DNA of 64,000 nt. It comes from Cepaea nemoralis (lineage: Eukaryota; Mollusca; Gastropoda; Stylommatophora; Helicidae). A program made the position numbers and the translations under genes. Numbering within the stretch: the first letter of the stretch is position 1; each line of letters opens with the position of its first letter. The notes below the pieces were generated by a model, which saw only the letters and a program-made list of their open reading frames with translations, made no database searches and was not told the DNA's origin. The stretch lies in assembly GCA_014155875.1 (NCBI GenBank), contig JACEFZ010005597.1:184001-248000 (forward strand). The letters are read 5' to 3'. This document shows positions 1 to 45,462 of this stretch, piece by piece.

Positions 1-1061
1 AGAAAGCAGCGCCTCTTTGGTGCATGTCAAAAGTGGGGTGGCCATCTTTAAACTGTCTTTATCAAGTCACTGTGTTTGTCTGCAGTGTGATGTCTGTGCT
101 TAACACTCTTGACATCCTTAACAGCAATATTGACAGACTGCAAAACAATGGCATGCTTATTGTAATTTCTATCTCACTTTTAAGGTTTTCATTGGAAGCT
201 CCTTCATACCTCTTCCTAGATTGATTGATTGATTGATTGATTTAGGAACCGACATCACAGCATTCAGGACATTCCCATGAGCGCTCCGTCCCCATCCTCA
301 GCAGCCAGCGAAGAGTTCCAACACTAATAGTTCCTAGATGTGGAGATCCAGTGCTGGGCTTTACACTCTGCGCATTTTCAGTTTGGAGAGAGTATGGGGA
401 GCTTTGTAACATGTCCCAATGGGAAGGATACGTCGGTACTGGGCTGAGGGAACAGGCTGTACACAACCTCACTGCAATAGAAGGTGCAATTTCTCTTCAG
501 GACTCAGTCCATCTCAACATCAGAACATCAGACTTAAGAGTTGAAACTAATTCCAGTGAAATAACCAACCAGCTGTCTTTCTTATCATTTTTTACCTTCA
601 TCACCATCTACTCATCTTCTTCTGTCTCTTCCTCTGTCTCTGCTGTCACCACCATCCAGCTCTTTCCCCTCCTTCTGCATGATCTTTCCTTTTCTTTGGT
701 CATTTATTCCTACCACGTCTACCTTTAATTTCACAACCGTCTTCATTTTCTCTTTTTTTCTGACCCTTCCTTTCTGTCTCTTTCTAAGTATTGAAACAAA
801 GATCCAACTTGGCAAGTTCCTAAGCATCAAAATTAAGTCCATGCTAGCTGCTTGACCAACTATAACTTTGAGAACAATATTTTCAGCACAGGGTTTCCTA
901 GTTCTCTAAATGATTGTGTATATGACTCATTTACAAAGGTAGAGTTCAGGAAATTGTGCTGAAGCTGGTATCCATGCAAGTAAAGGACTCTTTTTCCATG
1001 ACTTGAGCAGGGCTGGATATATGGTGCTAGCGCCATGTTTTAGTAGACTAATTTTGTTTGT
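1..1061. other. HERC2 intron, leftmost part
   Basis: This is intronic sequence before the first recognised exon. Positions 242-480 hold an antisense LINE 3' end (separate entry). The rest is AT-rich with a pyrimidine-rich patch (about 590-780); no further gene was recognised. Confidence 0.5.
205..490 (-). mobile_element. 3' end of RNase H-type LINE
   Basis: Read on the minus strand, the sequence ends in GTLRWLLRMGTERSWECPEC and a stop, followed by a (TCAA)n tail at 221-241. The same terminal motif, GT(I/L)xxxTLxxxL...W.CPEC, closes the RNase H LINE at 57.66 kb. It is a short, 5'-truncated copy. Confidence 0.6.
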
Positions 1062-1721
1062 GTTGCTCACTTTGAACTACTCAAGCGTAGCCCACACACG
1101 TGCTACTGCTTCTAGTGCGCGGGACTGATTTTTGCGTGTGGGTTTGCTTTCCCTGTTACCAGCGTCCCTCACCATCAGGTGAACCCACTCCTACTTCAGA
1201 AGTACTTGTAATTTATGTCCCAAAGTCAAGGTCAAGAAACATATTTTAGTTCAACTGTCCGGTGTAGAGGTTGACCCGCTACCTCGGCATCAGCACACTA
1301 AATGTTTAAGAACAAGCACTCTTATCCATTCGGTTATGTTCAGTGGTTTGCCTGAATGTCAAATTGTCGAGTCAATCACAGACAGCCACTAGGGGCTGGA
1401 TGTAACTGCCTTGTCCTGCAAACACACCATTGCAAAAATCAACACAAAGCGGCCTGGTTCTAAATCAAACCCAGAGGTTGGGATAGTGAAACTATTCACC
1501 GCCCTTAAATCACAGATGCCACAGGAGAATGGAGTCAGTTAAGAAACTCGTCCTTAACTTGGGAATGTAAATTACAAGTACCTCAGAAGTCAGAGTGGGT
1601 TCACCTGATGGCGAGGGGCACTGGTAACAGGGAAAGCTAATTCACACGCAAAAATCAGTCCTGCACACTCGAAGTAGTAGTACATGTATGGACTACACTT
1701 GAGTTCAAAGTGAGCAAGCAC
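1062..1721. mobile_element. Foldback element with ~160-bp inverted arms
   Basis: The left arm (1062-1225) and right arm (about 1556-1721) are imperfect reverse complements, for example gaacccactcctacttcaga against its complement in 1580-1610. The interior (1226-1555) contains a minus-strand tRNA-like stretch with a B-box-like gcgggtcaacctc. Related single arms occur at 18590-18770 and 49250-49440. Confidence 0.6.
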
Positions 1722-1735
1722 CCAAAAAAACTGCA

Positions 1736-1792
1736 TAGAAAATCACAAACAGCCAAACAATGCTGGGGTGACTGCGATGTCCTGTAAGGGAC
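1736..1792 (+). repeat. Fragment of foldback MITE family G (right end)
   Basis: aaatcacaaacagccaaacaatgctggggt followed by a cctgtaaggg end matches the right terminus of the complete element at 59809-60104. Confidence 0.5.
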
Positions 1793-1880
1793 ATAACCAC
1801 TACCAAAACCCTGTCTCCAGCTTCTGTCTGGTGTATCATTTATTTATCACAAACCAATCAGTTTTCCTGTTTGTGTGCAG

Positions 1881-35528
<33,648 letters not shown>

Positions 35529-36080
35529 GCCTGCTAATTTACCAGGTGATCTGTTTTAAAGTGAATTTTGATTATTTGTTGTTTAAAACACAAGTAATGA
35601 ATCGCTGAATGAATTCCTTAAACCTTTGGTTTGTCACATAGTGTGGCATGTACTGTGTCCCAAATTACTAGAAGCCACTTTTGAAGGCTTGTATCTTTTT
35701 AATTTGTGCTGTATTTTTTGCCTGAGATTGAAACAAACTAATTTGTCTGCAATTTCAACATACTAAATATGGAAGTGCAATAGCCTGTGTTTGTATATTT
35801 CCACAAATAATACTACTTCTAATTTATGAATACAGAGAGTGTCCAGCATTGTACGCTGATGTACTAGTATTACTTGCAAGAATTGTAAATGTCTAATATT
35901 GTAAATCTATGCTATGCTACTACTGGTGTTACAACATTTTCAGAAGTCCAACATTGTCAACTGATGTCATAGTACGACAACTAGAGTTACTCGCAATACT
36001 TTGAAAAGTCCAACATTGTAAACCGCAGTCATGCTGCTCAACTAATCACAAACATTGTAACAGCTTGTGTTTGGGCACAT
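35529..36080 (+). other. HERC2 3' UTR / downstream sequence
   Basis: AT-rich sequence after the stop, with loosely repeated segments (aa..tccaacattgtaaactgatgtcat) at about 35850-36020. No canonical AATAAA was found close to the stop, so the cleavage site is not fixed. Confidence 0.5.
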
Positions 36081-36084
36081 GTTT

Positions 36085-36370
36085 TGAAAGACAGTCGTGA
36101 TAGTGTAGTGGCTAGATTGCTTTCTGGCTGGGGCAGTGTTCTAGGTTCTGTATCCACCAGGGATAGGACTTGTTCTCACCCGCTCGGTTCTGGGGTTGAC
36201 CCGGCCGCACAAGCTGGATACCAGGTCATTTTGTGGATTGTCTGGGTAGGCACGGTGGTGAGGAAGGAAACTGGACATCTCAGCTCATGATCCCATGGCC
36301 AGTGATAAGTCGGAGCCTAACACTACACACTGCAATGGCCTTTCTTCCTTGGTACTGCCTTTCATTGTAA
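36085..36370 (+). mobile_element. tRNA-derived SINE candidate
   Basis: gatagtgtagtggctagatt resembles a tRNA A box (TRGYnnARnnG) and ggttctggggttgacccgg a B box region. GC-rich against the surroundings. No second copy in the window. Confidence 0.4.
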
Positions 36371-36469
36371 AATGGAGTTGGTGATTAAGGAGGTGCCTCG
36401 TACAGCAGGGGTCCAGAGTTTTAATTTCCTTTTTAGTAGATCGTGGGATCTTCGTCTGTCCTGTAAATC

Positions 36470-36705
36470 ACAGGGTTTGTATATAGGATATGGGGTTTTC
36501 ATTCTTCTAGTAGGATGTGGGGTTTTCATTCTTCTAGTAGGATGTGGGGTTTTAATCTTTCCTGTAGATCATGAGAAATGTATTCATTAATAGAATGTGG
36601 GATTTTAATCCTTCAATAGGATATGGGTTTTTCATTCTTCTAGTAGGATGTGGGGTTTTCATCTTTCCTGTAGGTCATGGGAAATGTATCCTTTAATAGG
36701 ATTTG
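36470..36705 (+). repeat. ~29-bp minisatellite
   Basis: Units ttttcattcttctagtagga + tgtggggt, alternating with a longer form containing cctgtagatcatgagaaatg. Confidence 0.8.
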
Positions 36706-37139
36706 GTAGATGGATTTTCATCTCACATCAGGTTGCTTGATCCACAACCCATTATGCAGCATGTGAACATGCCAGTCCACCATTCCATGTTTTTAACGCG
36801 CTCATACATTTGTTCTTGGGAAGACAGTGTGGTGGTTTTCCTCTTGCATCCACATGACTATTATCTATCGAAGGTAAAATTTTAAATTTTGACAGCAAAG
36901 CATTGGCTTGTGCCGGGACCTGCATTTCATTATCTCTTACGAAAACATCCTCTGGCATATACAAGCTGGGATTTCTAAGTCAAGTCACAAGTTATGTTTA
37001 ATTGTAAGAGATACATTTGCTAGAAAGTGACATCCGACACAGCTCTCGGCACATGCCTTTGTGTGCTCTGTCTTCCGTATAAGATGACGACAAGTGTGTA
37101 TACTTAAGTTCTCCTGACCAGCTTGTGACACCTGCCTCT

Positions 37140-37332
37140 GCGTTGTCCTGTACCACGATCCTTCCTCATCATCATCACTAGCCTTGCCGCTGGCGTAGAC
37201 ATTCATACCTTTCCACAAATCTCTGTCCTCTCTGCTGGTGATATTCCTCCAAGCCACCATGTCAGTCCACCCAGCATCATTCAATGATCCTTCCTGCTGA
37301 TTACAAATTGGATCCCAGATTCCTTCAATCAT
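37140..37332 (-). mobile_element. LINE C 3' end, antisense
   Basis: tcatcatcatcactagcctt, gccgctggcgtagacattca, gctggtgatattcctccaag match 61120-61230 in the same orientation, including the short CAT tail. Confidence 0.8.
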
Positions 37333-37494
37333 GGCCGCATGTAGTCATTGATTTGTGGGTCCTCAGGCAACAGGTCATCATTTACAGGCATGTATCATGA
37401 CTCCCTGGTTCAACCTCAGTCATCACCCTCAGTCATCACCCACAGTCACCAGTTAGGCAGTTTCCAGCTTGTTTTATGCAAACAGAAAGAGTTT

Positions 37495-37730
37495 GTGTTA
37501 AATTTCAAATTACCGTGGGGATAACAGATGCTCCACATTCAAACAATACCTGTGACTATATGTTTTAATTGTTTCAGCTCAAGTATTATTCATTCAATCG
37601 TTTCATATGATATATAACTGCAGTTTGCACCTGACAAGCTGCAGTGAAATATGCCAGGCAATAAATCATGCAACATCTTGTTTGTGGCTTCTGTGTTTAA
37701 ATTCACAATGAGAATACATCGTTTTAAATT
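37495..37730 (+). mobile_element. Solo 3' region of a Penelope-like element, copy 3
   Basis: aaattaccgtggggataac..., then cacctgacaagctgcagtga, aatatgccaggcaataaatc, gtggcttctgtgtttaaatt, aligning with the reverse complement of 22138-22345. No coding part. Confidence 0.75.
37630..37671 (+). ncRNA. Hammerhead-like motif in Penelope 3' region (degenerate)
   Basis: CTGACAA...GAAA...AATA: same order as 22206-22245 but the core G of CUGANGA is changed to A. GCTGCAGT replaces GATGCAGC. Confidence 0.3.
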
Positions 37731-38755
37731 GTCTTTATTTTGTTCTTACAGTATTAGTGGACCCCCAGGTCTTTATGATCATTATGATGTCTTATTTGTT
37801 ATTACATTGTTGGCATAGATTTGTCCTGTGGTTGTGGTGGTCATCTGTGCCCAGACACATCATTCACTTGCATGACCTTCAAGACAATGGACTGGGGTTC
37901 AGATCCAACCCACTGATGCATCTTACATACATTCTAGTTAGGGGTGGTGAAGTGGGTTGGTAGGGGAACTACTGGTCAGCTCACTTGATAAAGTTGTAAC
38001 CTAGTAATATGTGAAATTCTTAACTGGCATAGCAGCGTGTGCCGTGGGATGACCTTTATTTATGATGTGGTAAATTATACCAGATGTTGTAATTGTGTTT
38101 GCTTTGGTCAAATGTACGAATCAGGCGTTGCTGGTGTGGCCCTGGTGTCTGTAGTTGTAGCCAACGTTTGGTTTGTTGGGCTTATTTCACGTTGTCTGCT
38201 GTTGTTTGGTCCAGTGTTTGCCCAGTCATGTTCATGACAAGTCAACTTTGTTTGGGTTTTATATTGCTTTTCTAGAATGGTTATTTTGTTTGATTAATTG
38301 TTTGTCCAGTTTTATGCATTTTAAATCCAATTGTTTTGTATTCGTAGTTTGTCCAGTGTTATACATTGTACGTCCACCTTTGTTGATTTCATCATTTATT
38401 CAATTTATGCTCTACACTTCCACCTTGGTTGATGTTTGATTCCCCCATTTGCTGCAGCTGGTTGGATATTTCCTGTGAAATGCAACTGTTGCTCACAAGG
38501 CAAAATCCAGAATACCCTCCACTGCAGTACAATCATTGCTCATATGCAGAGTCCAGAAATACCCTCTGCACATTTGGATATTTCCGGTGCATTACAGCTG
38601 TTGCTCACACACTGAATCCAGAAAACACAGCTCATTTCCAGTTAATTCATCAACAGTTTACATCAAAATGGTGTTTGTTCTTTATTTATAACTTGTAACA
38701 AATGCCAGGGGAAATTACCTTTGTGCATTTATTGATTAGTAGATGTTGGTCATCT
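37731..38755. other. Intergenic, nothing firm
   Basis: AT-rich. A B-box-like ggggttcagatccaaccc lies at 37894. tgttgctcacac/aggcaaaatccagaa is repeated (38480-38640). No gene recognised. Confidence 0.35.
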
Positions 38756-38960
38756 TGCATTGAAAATTGATAAATGTTCATCATCTTACAATGATTGATT
38801 GATGTGTGTAGATGATTGTGCAATGATTGATTGATGTATGTAGATCATCTTGCAATGATTGATTGATGTGTGTAGATCATGTTCCTATGATTGACTGATG
38901 TGTGTATATCATGTTGCAATGATTGATTGATGTGCGAAGATCATGTTGCCATTTCTTCGC
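38756..38960 (+). repeat. ~45-bp tandem repeat
   Basis: caatgattgattgatgtgtg + tagatcatcttg units, about four to five copies. Confidence 0.75.
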
Positions 38961-39464
38961 ACCGAGGACTGAACATTGGGTTGTACATTTTTATGTTCAT
39001 TTGAGAAAATGATTTCAGCAAGTTCATTGTGAGCTATGATACTTGTATGTGTGTGTGTGAGAGAGAAAGAGAGAGAGAGAGAGAGTCCTTTTATAGCAAT
39101 GCATTAAATTGTGCATAGCTGCCAGCACACAGGAAATCTTGTTGTCAGTTGAGAAACTTTACTTCCACATGTCTCGTATTTTTAGTTGGCTTTTTCAGAT
39201 TCATTATCATATTTGATGAACGTTAACTTTTAAAATTAAATGTGTCAGATTGATTCTGAGAATACTACACACCGCAGGAAGTGGTCTGTAGTTCAACTCC
39301 CAGACTACAGGCTGTCTTTATGCTTTTCATGTATTGCCCCCCTGTGTATTTATTATGTGAATTGTGTTTCCTAGTTTAATCTCCTTTCTGTGTGTACTTT
39401 ATATTTGAATCCCTAACATACAAATATTGTCACATATGTTGACAATGGTAAAGTTGATACCAAA

Positions 39465-40305
39465 TATAGAGGTATTTACTTAGTGGAGGGTGGGGGAAAT
39501 GTGCATTTTCTACCAAATATAGAGGTATTTACTTAGTGGAGGATGGGGGAAGTACATTTCCTACCATATATAGAGGTCTTTACTTAGTGGAGGGTGGGGG
39601 AAGTACATTTCCTACCATATATAGAGGTATTTACTTAGTGGAGGATGGGGGAAGTACATTTCCTACCATATATAGAGGTATTTACTTAGTGGAGGATGGG
39701 GGAAGTACATTTCCTACCATATATAGAGGTATTTACTTAGTGGAGGATGGGGGAAGTACATTTCCTACCATATATAGAGGTATTTACTTAGTGGAGGATG
39801 GGGGAAGTACATTTCCTACCATATATAGAGGTATTTACTTAGTGGAGGATGGGGGAAGTACATTTCCTACCATATATAGAGGTATTTACTTAGTGGAGGA
39901 TGGGGGAAGTACATTTCCTACCATATATAGAGGTATTTACTTAGTGGAGGATGGGGGAAGTACATTTCCTACCATATATAGAGGTATTTACTTAGTGGAG
40001 GATGGGGGAAGTACATTTCCTACCATATATAGAGGTATTTACTTAGTGGAGGATGGGGGAAGTACATTTCCTACCATATATAGAGGTATTTACTTAGTGG
40101 AGGATGGGGGAAGTACATTTCCTACCATATATAGAGGTATTTACTTAGTGGAGGGTGGGGGAAGTACATTTTCTACCATATATAGAGGTATTTACTTAGT
40201 GGAGGATGGGGGAAGTACATTTTCTACCATACATAGAGGTATTTACTTAGTGGAGGGTGGGGGAAGTACATTTCCTACCATATATAGAGGTATTTACTTA
40301 GTAAA
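39465..40305 (+). repeat. 51-bp satellite, ~16 copies
   Basis: Unit tatagaggtatttacttagt + ggaggatgggggaagtacatttcctaccata split at the middle. 51 is a multiple of three, so one frame stays open for 262 codons (17-residue repeat VEDGGSTFPTIYRGIYL). Central copies are identical, implying recent amplification. Confidence 0.96.
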
Positions 40306-40601
40306 AGTTATGTTGTATGATTGATAGTGGAGAGAAATTATGAAGCAAGCCACGCACACACACACACGCACACAGAGGTTTTTTTTTTTAAAGCGTTATT
40401 AACTTGTTCAAGGATATAAAACCATTGTGCACCACATAGAGGCTAGGTCCTCTCTTTGTTTGGGCAAGGACCTCACGTTGGACATTCAGGGCTTTATATG
40501 TTTAACCCATTTATAAACCCACTGTCTCACACAAGACCCGCCCCAACACACACAGCTTGACTTGGCTCTACAATGGTGTCTCTTTACATTTGACAACTAA
40601 A

Positions 40602-40835
40602 TGTCGTGACCCTGCATTGAACTTGCATAGAGTTTCTGTCCGGTCATCCTGTGACATGTGTCACATGACCTGAGATGAAAGTCTGAGAGTGCTAAGAAGG
40701 GAGATTGAGTTGAGAGCTAGAAGCAAACGTTGTGTATATAAATGTGATCATGTGTACATATTTGTCAGCTGCCACTCAGTGTTAGTAGTTTTGTGTCATT
40801 CAAATAAACCATTTTCGTCAAAGTATTTGGTGTCT
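40602..40835 (+). mobile_element. Possible solo LTR or polyadenylation region
   Basis: TGTCGTGACC start, TATATAA at 40735-40741, AATAAA at 40803-40808 and a GT-rich stretch after it: the spacing of promoter and poly(A) signals of an LTR. No terminal CA with a matching target duplication was found. It could instead be a gene 3' end. Confidence 0.35.
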
Positions 40836-41235
40836 TGTTCCTTGATATCACGCTCTTGTTCCTTGATGTCATGTTCATATTCTGTGATGTCATGTTCTTT
40901 GATGTAATATTCATGTTCCTTGATGTCATGTTCAAATTCCTTGATGTTATGTTCATGTTCCCTGATGTCATGTTCATGTTCCTTTATGTCATGTTCATGT
41001 TCCTTGATGTTATTTTTCTGGATGCCACATTCCTTGATATCATGCTCTTTCATGTTTCTTGATGTCATGTTCATATTCCTTGGTATCATCTTCATGTTCC
41101 TTGATGTCATGTTCATGTTCCTTGGTGTTATGTTCATGTTCCTTGATACTGTGTTCATGTTCCTTGATATATTCATGTTCCTTGATGTTATGTTCATGTT
41201 CCTTTATGTCATGTTCATGTTCCTCAAGGTGTTGT
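40830..41235 (+). repeat. 21-bp minisatellite, ~19 copies
   Basis: Unit ttccttgatgtcatgttcat + g. It follows directly on the AATAAA-containing segment and seems to be built from its last bases. Confidence 0.93.
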
Positions 41236-41416
41236 CCTGTTCAGATGACTTCTGGAGCCCATGTTAGATTGAGTTGACCAGAATTCCAGGTCAAATTTTG
41301 TTGTTAAAATCTCTGCCATGATAGGGATTAGAACAGATGACAACCAGGCTAGCAGGAAGACGTGCTAGCCATGCTCCGTCACAGCTCCCAAGAGATCGAA
41401 GACAGTCGCCACATAA

Positions 41417-42745
41417 AGTCAGTGATAGAATGTCAGGAAACAACACAGAGAGCCAGTGATAGAATGTCAGGAAACAACACAGAGAGCCAGTGATAGAATG
41501 TCAGGAAACAACACAGAGAGCCAGTGATAGAATGTCAGGAAACAACACAGAGAGCCAGTGATAGAATGTCAGGAAACAACACAGAGAGCCAGTGATAGAA
41601 TGTCAGGAAACAACACAGAGAGCCAGTGATAGAATGTCAGGAAACAACACAGAGAGCCAGTGATAGAATGTCAGGAAACAACACAGAGAGCCAGTGATAG
41701 AATGTCAGGAAACAACACAGAGAGCCAGTGATAGAATGTCAGGAAACAACACAGAGAGCCAGTGATAGAATGTCAGGAAACAACACAGAGAGCCAGTGAT
41801 AGAATGTCAGGAAACAACACAGAGAGCCAGTGATAGAATGTCAGGAAACAACACAGAGAGCCAGTGATAGAATGTCAGGAAACAACACAGAGAGCCAGTG
41901 ATAGAATGTCAGGAAACAACACAGAGAGCCAGTGATAGAATGTCAGGAAACAACACAGAGAGCCACTGATAGAATGTCAGGAAACAACACAGAGAGCCAG
42001 TGATAGAATGTCAGGAAACAACACAGAGCCAGTGATAGAATGTCAGGAAACAACACAGAGCCAGTGATAGAATGTCAGGAAACAACACAGAGAGCCACTG
42101 ATAGAATGTCAGGAAACAACACAGAGAGCCACTGATAGAATGTCAGGAAACAACACAGAGAGCCAGTGATAGAATGTCAGGAAACAACACAGAGAGCCAG
42201 TGATAGAATGTCAGGAAACAACACAGAGAGCCAGTGATAGAATGTCAGGAAACAACACAGAGAGCCAGTGATAGAATGTCAGGAAACAACACAGAGAGCC
42301 AGTGATAGAATGTCAGGAAACAACACAGAGAGCCAGTGATAGAATGTCAGGAAACAACACAGAGAGCCAGTGATAGAATGTCAGGAAACAACACAGAGAG
42401 CCAGTGATAGAATGTCAGGAAACAACACAGAGAGCCAGTGATAGAATGTCAGGAAACAACACAGAGAGCCAGTGATAGAATGTCAGGAAACAACACAGAG
42501 AGCCAGTGATAGAATGTCAGGAAACAACACAGAGCCAGTGATAGAATGTCAGGAAACAACACAGAGCCAGTGATAGAATGTCAGGAAACAACACAGAGCC
42601 AGTGATAGAATGTCAGGAAACAACACAGAGAGCCAGTGATAGAATGTCAGGAAACAACACAGAGCCAGTGATAGAATGTCAGGAAACAACACAGAGCCAG
42701 TGATAGAATGTCAGGAAACAACACAGAGAGCCAGTGATAGAACAT
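41417..42745 (+). repeat. 34-bp satellite, ~39 copies
   Basis: Unit agccagtgatagaatgtcag + gaaacaacacagag, nearly perfect. A 32-bp variant lacking one AG occurs in clusters (about 42020-42060 and 42530-42720), and gccactgat is a shared single-base variant. Confidence 0.98.
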
Positions 42746-43220
42746 CATAAAACATAAACCAATAAAAAGATGTCATCTGCATCGAGAAAGAGATCTTTGA
42801 AGCTCTGCATAGAACATTTACTTTTGTATGGATATGAGCTGGGGGAAAAAAGTGAAAAGCGTCTAATGGCAGTGGAACTGTTGTTTTTGAGGGAAATGAA
42901 AAAATTAAAAAAAATGCAATTTACAGACAGTTAAACCAATGAGCAAGTCCTACAAGAAACAATTGAAAACTGTAAACTGCTTAGATATAGACAGTCAAGA
43001 ATTTTTGGACAAGTTATGAGTTGAAATAAACTAGAGCACTTAGTGACAAACTGGTAAGATTGAGGACGAAAAGAACAATGGGAAGGCACAGAAGAAATGC
43101 CTGGATGGTTTGGCCACGTGGTATGGTCAGGACAAGAACACAGAGCTGATCCACGACTCCGGTGATAGTTTGAGATGGTTAAACATAGCCGCTCACGCTT
43201 ATCAGCATGGCACATGATGA
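42746..43220 (+). mobile_element. LINE B 3' half
   Basis: aaaacataaaccaataaaaagatgtca, tagaacatttacttttgtatgg, gagcaagtcctacaagaaac and cttatcagcatggcacatga + tgatgatc match 2330-2890 and 59280-59640. Many stops; relic. Confidence 0.8.
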
Positions 43221-43326
43221 TGATCTGCTTTTAGTTTCTATTGCAATTATATCAATAATTTCTAGTCACCGCGTTTCATTTTCAGCGACCAAACCTCTGT
43301 CATCAACATAACACTATACTGATAAT

Positions 43327-44241
43327 TAGTGCTGCGGAAGTTAACGATTAATTAATCCATTAATCGTCTTTTAACGATACATTTTTTTTAACGATTAATT
43401 TAAAACTTTTCTCCCGAAACTTATACAAATGAACCGGATGCCGAAAAATTGTCGGACATTTTAAACATAGTGCTGCAAACACAACCGAGTTGCAAAATTG
43501 CATTGAGTCACCATTGTGTAAGCTGCAGCAAGATGTACCATCAAGATAAAACAGTATGTTTATTATACTACAGAGTCTTCTACAGGTCAGAGAAGCGTTA
43601 ACTGTCTACATGTTACAAAAGTCCAAAGCTGTCAGGTTCAGATTGGGAGAAGATTTCGAAATGTGTCAAAGTTTTGGACTTATTCTGCCAGACCACGGTC
43701 CTGCTTGGCGGTCAAGATTATGTTTCATGTATCTGTGTATTGCCACTGCTATCATCGTCGACAAAGCATGTGACTGTACACGATGATGATCCCGGCTACA
43801 TAGCTAATTTAAGGCAGCATCTTTTAATGACTTCAGTGAACGTCTAGCTAATATGGCAAGTATTGAATTACTACAGATTGCAACAGCACTTGATCCACGC
43901 TACAAATACATGAAGTGTTTGTCAAAAGGTGCAAAAGAATGAACTTCGTCACGTATTGAACAACAAATAGCAGTCAATGTTCATGATGAGCAGATGGAGA
44001 CTGCTGCAACGAATGATAGGCCTATTGACATTGACAAAGAAACTATATGTGAACCAAATGAAAAGCGTATTAAGCTAATGGAGTCTGAAATGGAGAAGAA
44101 AGTTGCTGAATCGATTGACCCTTTACAATGGTGAAAACTTAATGAACATCGATATCCAAAATTGGCATTTCTTGCCAAGACCATTCTGTGCATACCGGTT
44201 ACAGTTAACTATTAAATTTAAATTAATCGGTCGCAGCCCTA
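43327..44241 (+). mobile_element. Deleted hAT transposon with 8-bp target duplication
   Basis: Flanked by CTGATAAT at 43319-43326 and 44242-44249. Ends are TAGTGCTGCG and the complement of TAGGGCTGCG, each followed by a GATTAATT-type motif. Internal decayed frame reads IATALDPRYKYMKC and, near the end, SIDPLQW-KLNEHRYPKLAFL, typical of the hAT C-terminal dimerisation region. At 915 bp it lacks most of the transposase. Confidence 0.88.
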
Positions 44242-44333
44242 CTGATAATATTTTTACCGTTCAATGCATGATTTATATGGAAGAACATTTGGTAGGTTTA
44301 TTTCCCCTTATCTTCCTCTTATTGTTTGCATAT

Positions 44334-44465
44334 CCTTTACAGGACATCGCTGTCAACATCAGCATCTTTCAGCTGATTGTTGATTTCTTGGCAAGATTAC
44401 GCTCAGTAGTTTGCCATTGCTTTCTGAGAGACCGGCTGACATACTCTGTAAGTTACCGACGCTGT
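44334..44465 (+). repeat. Foldback MITE family G fragment (left arm)
   Basis: cctttacaggacatcgctgt, caacatcagcatctttc and cagtagtttgccattgcttt match the left arm of 59809-60104. Confidence 0.6.
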
Positions 44466-44589
44466 TAGAACCGCTACCGATTCTCGCCGTTGTCACGTTA
44501 CCTACGAGAGTATACGAGATTACGGAGAAAGACATGTAACATCTAGACCAGGGAGGGCGATCTACCACTTAAGTCGCTGAAAATCAGAT

Positions 44590-45462
44590 AGTTCCGAGAT
44601 AATTGTACGAGTCACTTGTTTAAGAATATTCCCATTTACCCGTATATTACATTGTTGTATTTCTTCCTGGTGAAGACCATAATCTGTGTCTTCTTACAAT
44701 ATAATTCTAACCATAGTTGTTCACTGTATACAACAACCGCATCTGTTAAATGTTGCAGGATCTTTTCATTGTCTGCAAATTATACTGTATCATCCACATA
44801 TCTAACATTGTTGATTTTATGTCCCCAGTAGTGATTCCTTTCATATCTTCTAAATTTATAATACTATTTTCACTGTATAGAGGAGAAAAATCAATGTCTG
44901 ACACCTCTCATAATAGGCTTTTATTGACCTATTTCATTATTAATCTTTGTGGCAGTTTACTGTTTCAAGTATATGTTTTTACAAGTCTAACGTCTTTCCC
45001 ATCAATTTGTAGATCTGTAAGCATCTGTATCACGTCACCATGTCTGACTTTATCGAAATCCTTTCCGTAGTCAATGCTGCAAAGAGGTCTTTGTTTACTT
45101 CTATTGAACTCAATTAATGCTCTCAGCAAATACACAGCATTTACTGTACCCTTGCATTCTTCGAACCAACATTGTTCTTCCCATTGTTCTTTCGGGCTGT
45201 AATTTCTTCCTAACTATTTGCATGATAAATCGTAGCAAAATCTTCCTGATGTGGCTCATTATGCTAATTGTTCGATGATGATCACATTTTTACACAATTC
45301 AAGAGGTAAATCTCCAGTATCATATATTGTGTTCAGCAGTCTGGTGACTTGATCTATTCCATATTCTTCTAAGGCAATGATAATTTCTGTTGTGATGTTG
45401 TCTGGACCAGGGGTCTCACCAGTTTTTATATGGTTGACTGATTCAGCGACGATGGATAATAT
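44590..45462 (-). mobile_element. Decayed RTE-like LINE reverse transcriptase
   Basis: The minus strand gives AESVNHIKTGETPGPDNITT (RT fingers), LLNTIYDTGDLPLELCKNVI, and further on a cysteine- and YADD-region remnant, in the normal order toward 44600. Interrupted by many stops and shifts. Confidence 0.72.

Noticed and set aside
93..161. Possible additional HERC2 exon after gtctgcag
   Set aside because: An acceptor-like site and a short helical peptide are present, but no recognised HERC2 sequence and only a weak donor (gtaatt).
1258..1345. tRNA gene on the minus strand
   Set aside because: A-box- and B-box-like stretches are present, but no cloverleaf with a plausible acceptor stem could be drawn; it is more likely a SINE head.
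39536..40324. 262-codon repeat protein
   Set aside because: 51-bp satellite with identical units; the frame is preserved because the unit is a multiple of three.
41417..42745. CRISPR-like array of 34-bp repeats
   Set aside because: The repeats are directly contiguous with no unique spacers and no cas-like genes; it is a tandem satellite in an animal genome.
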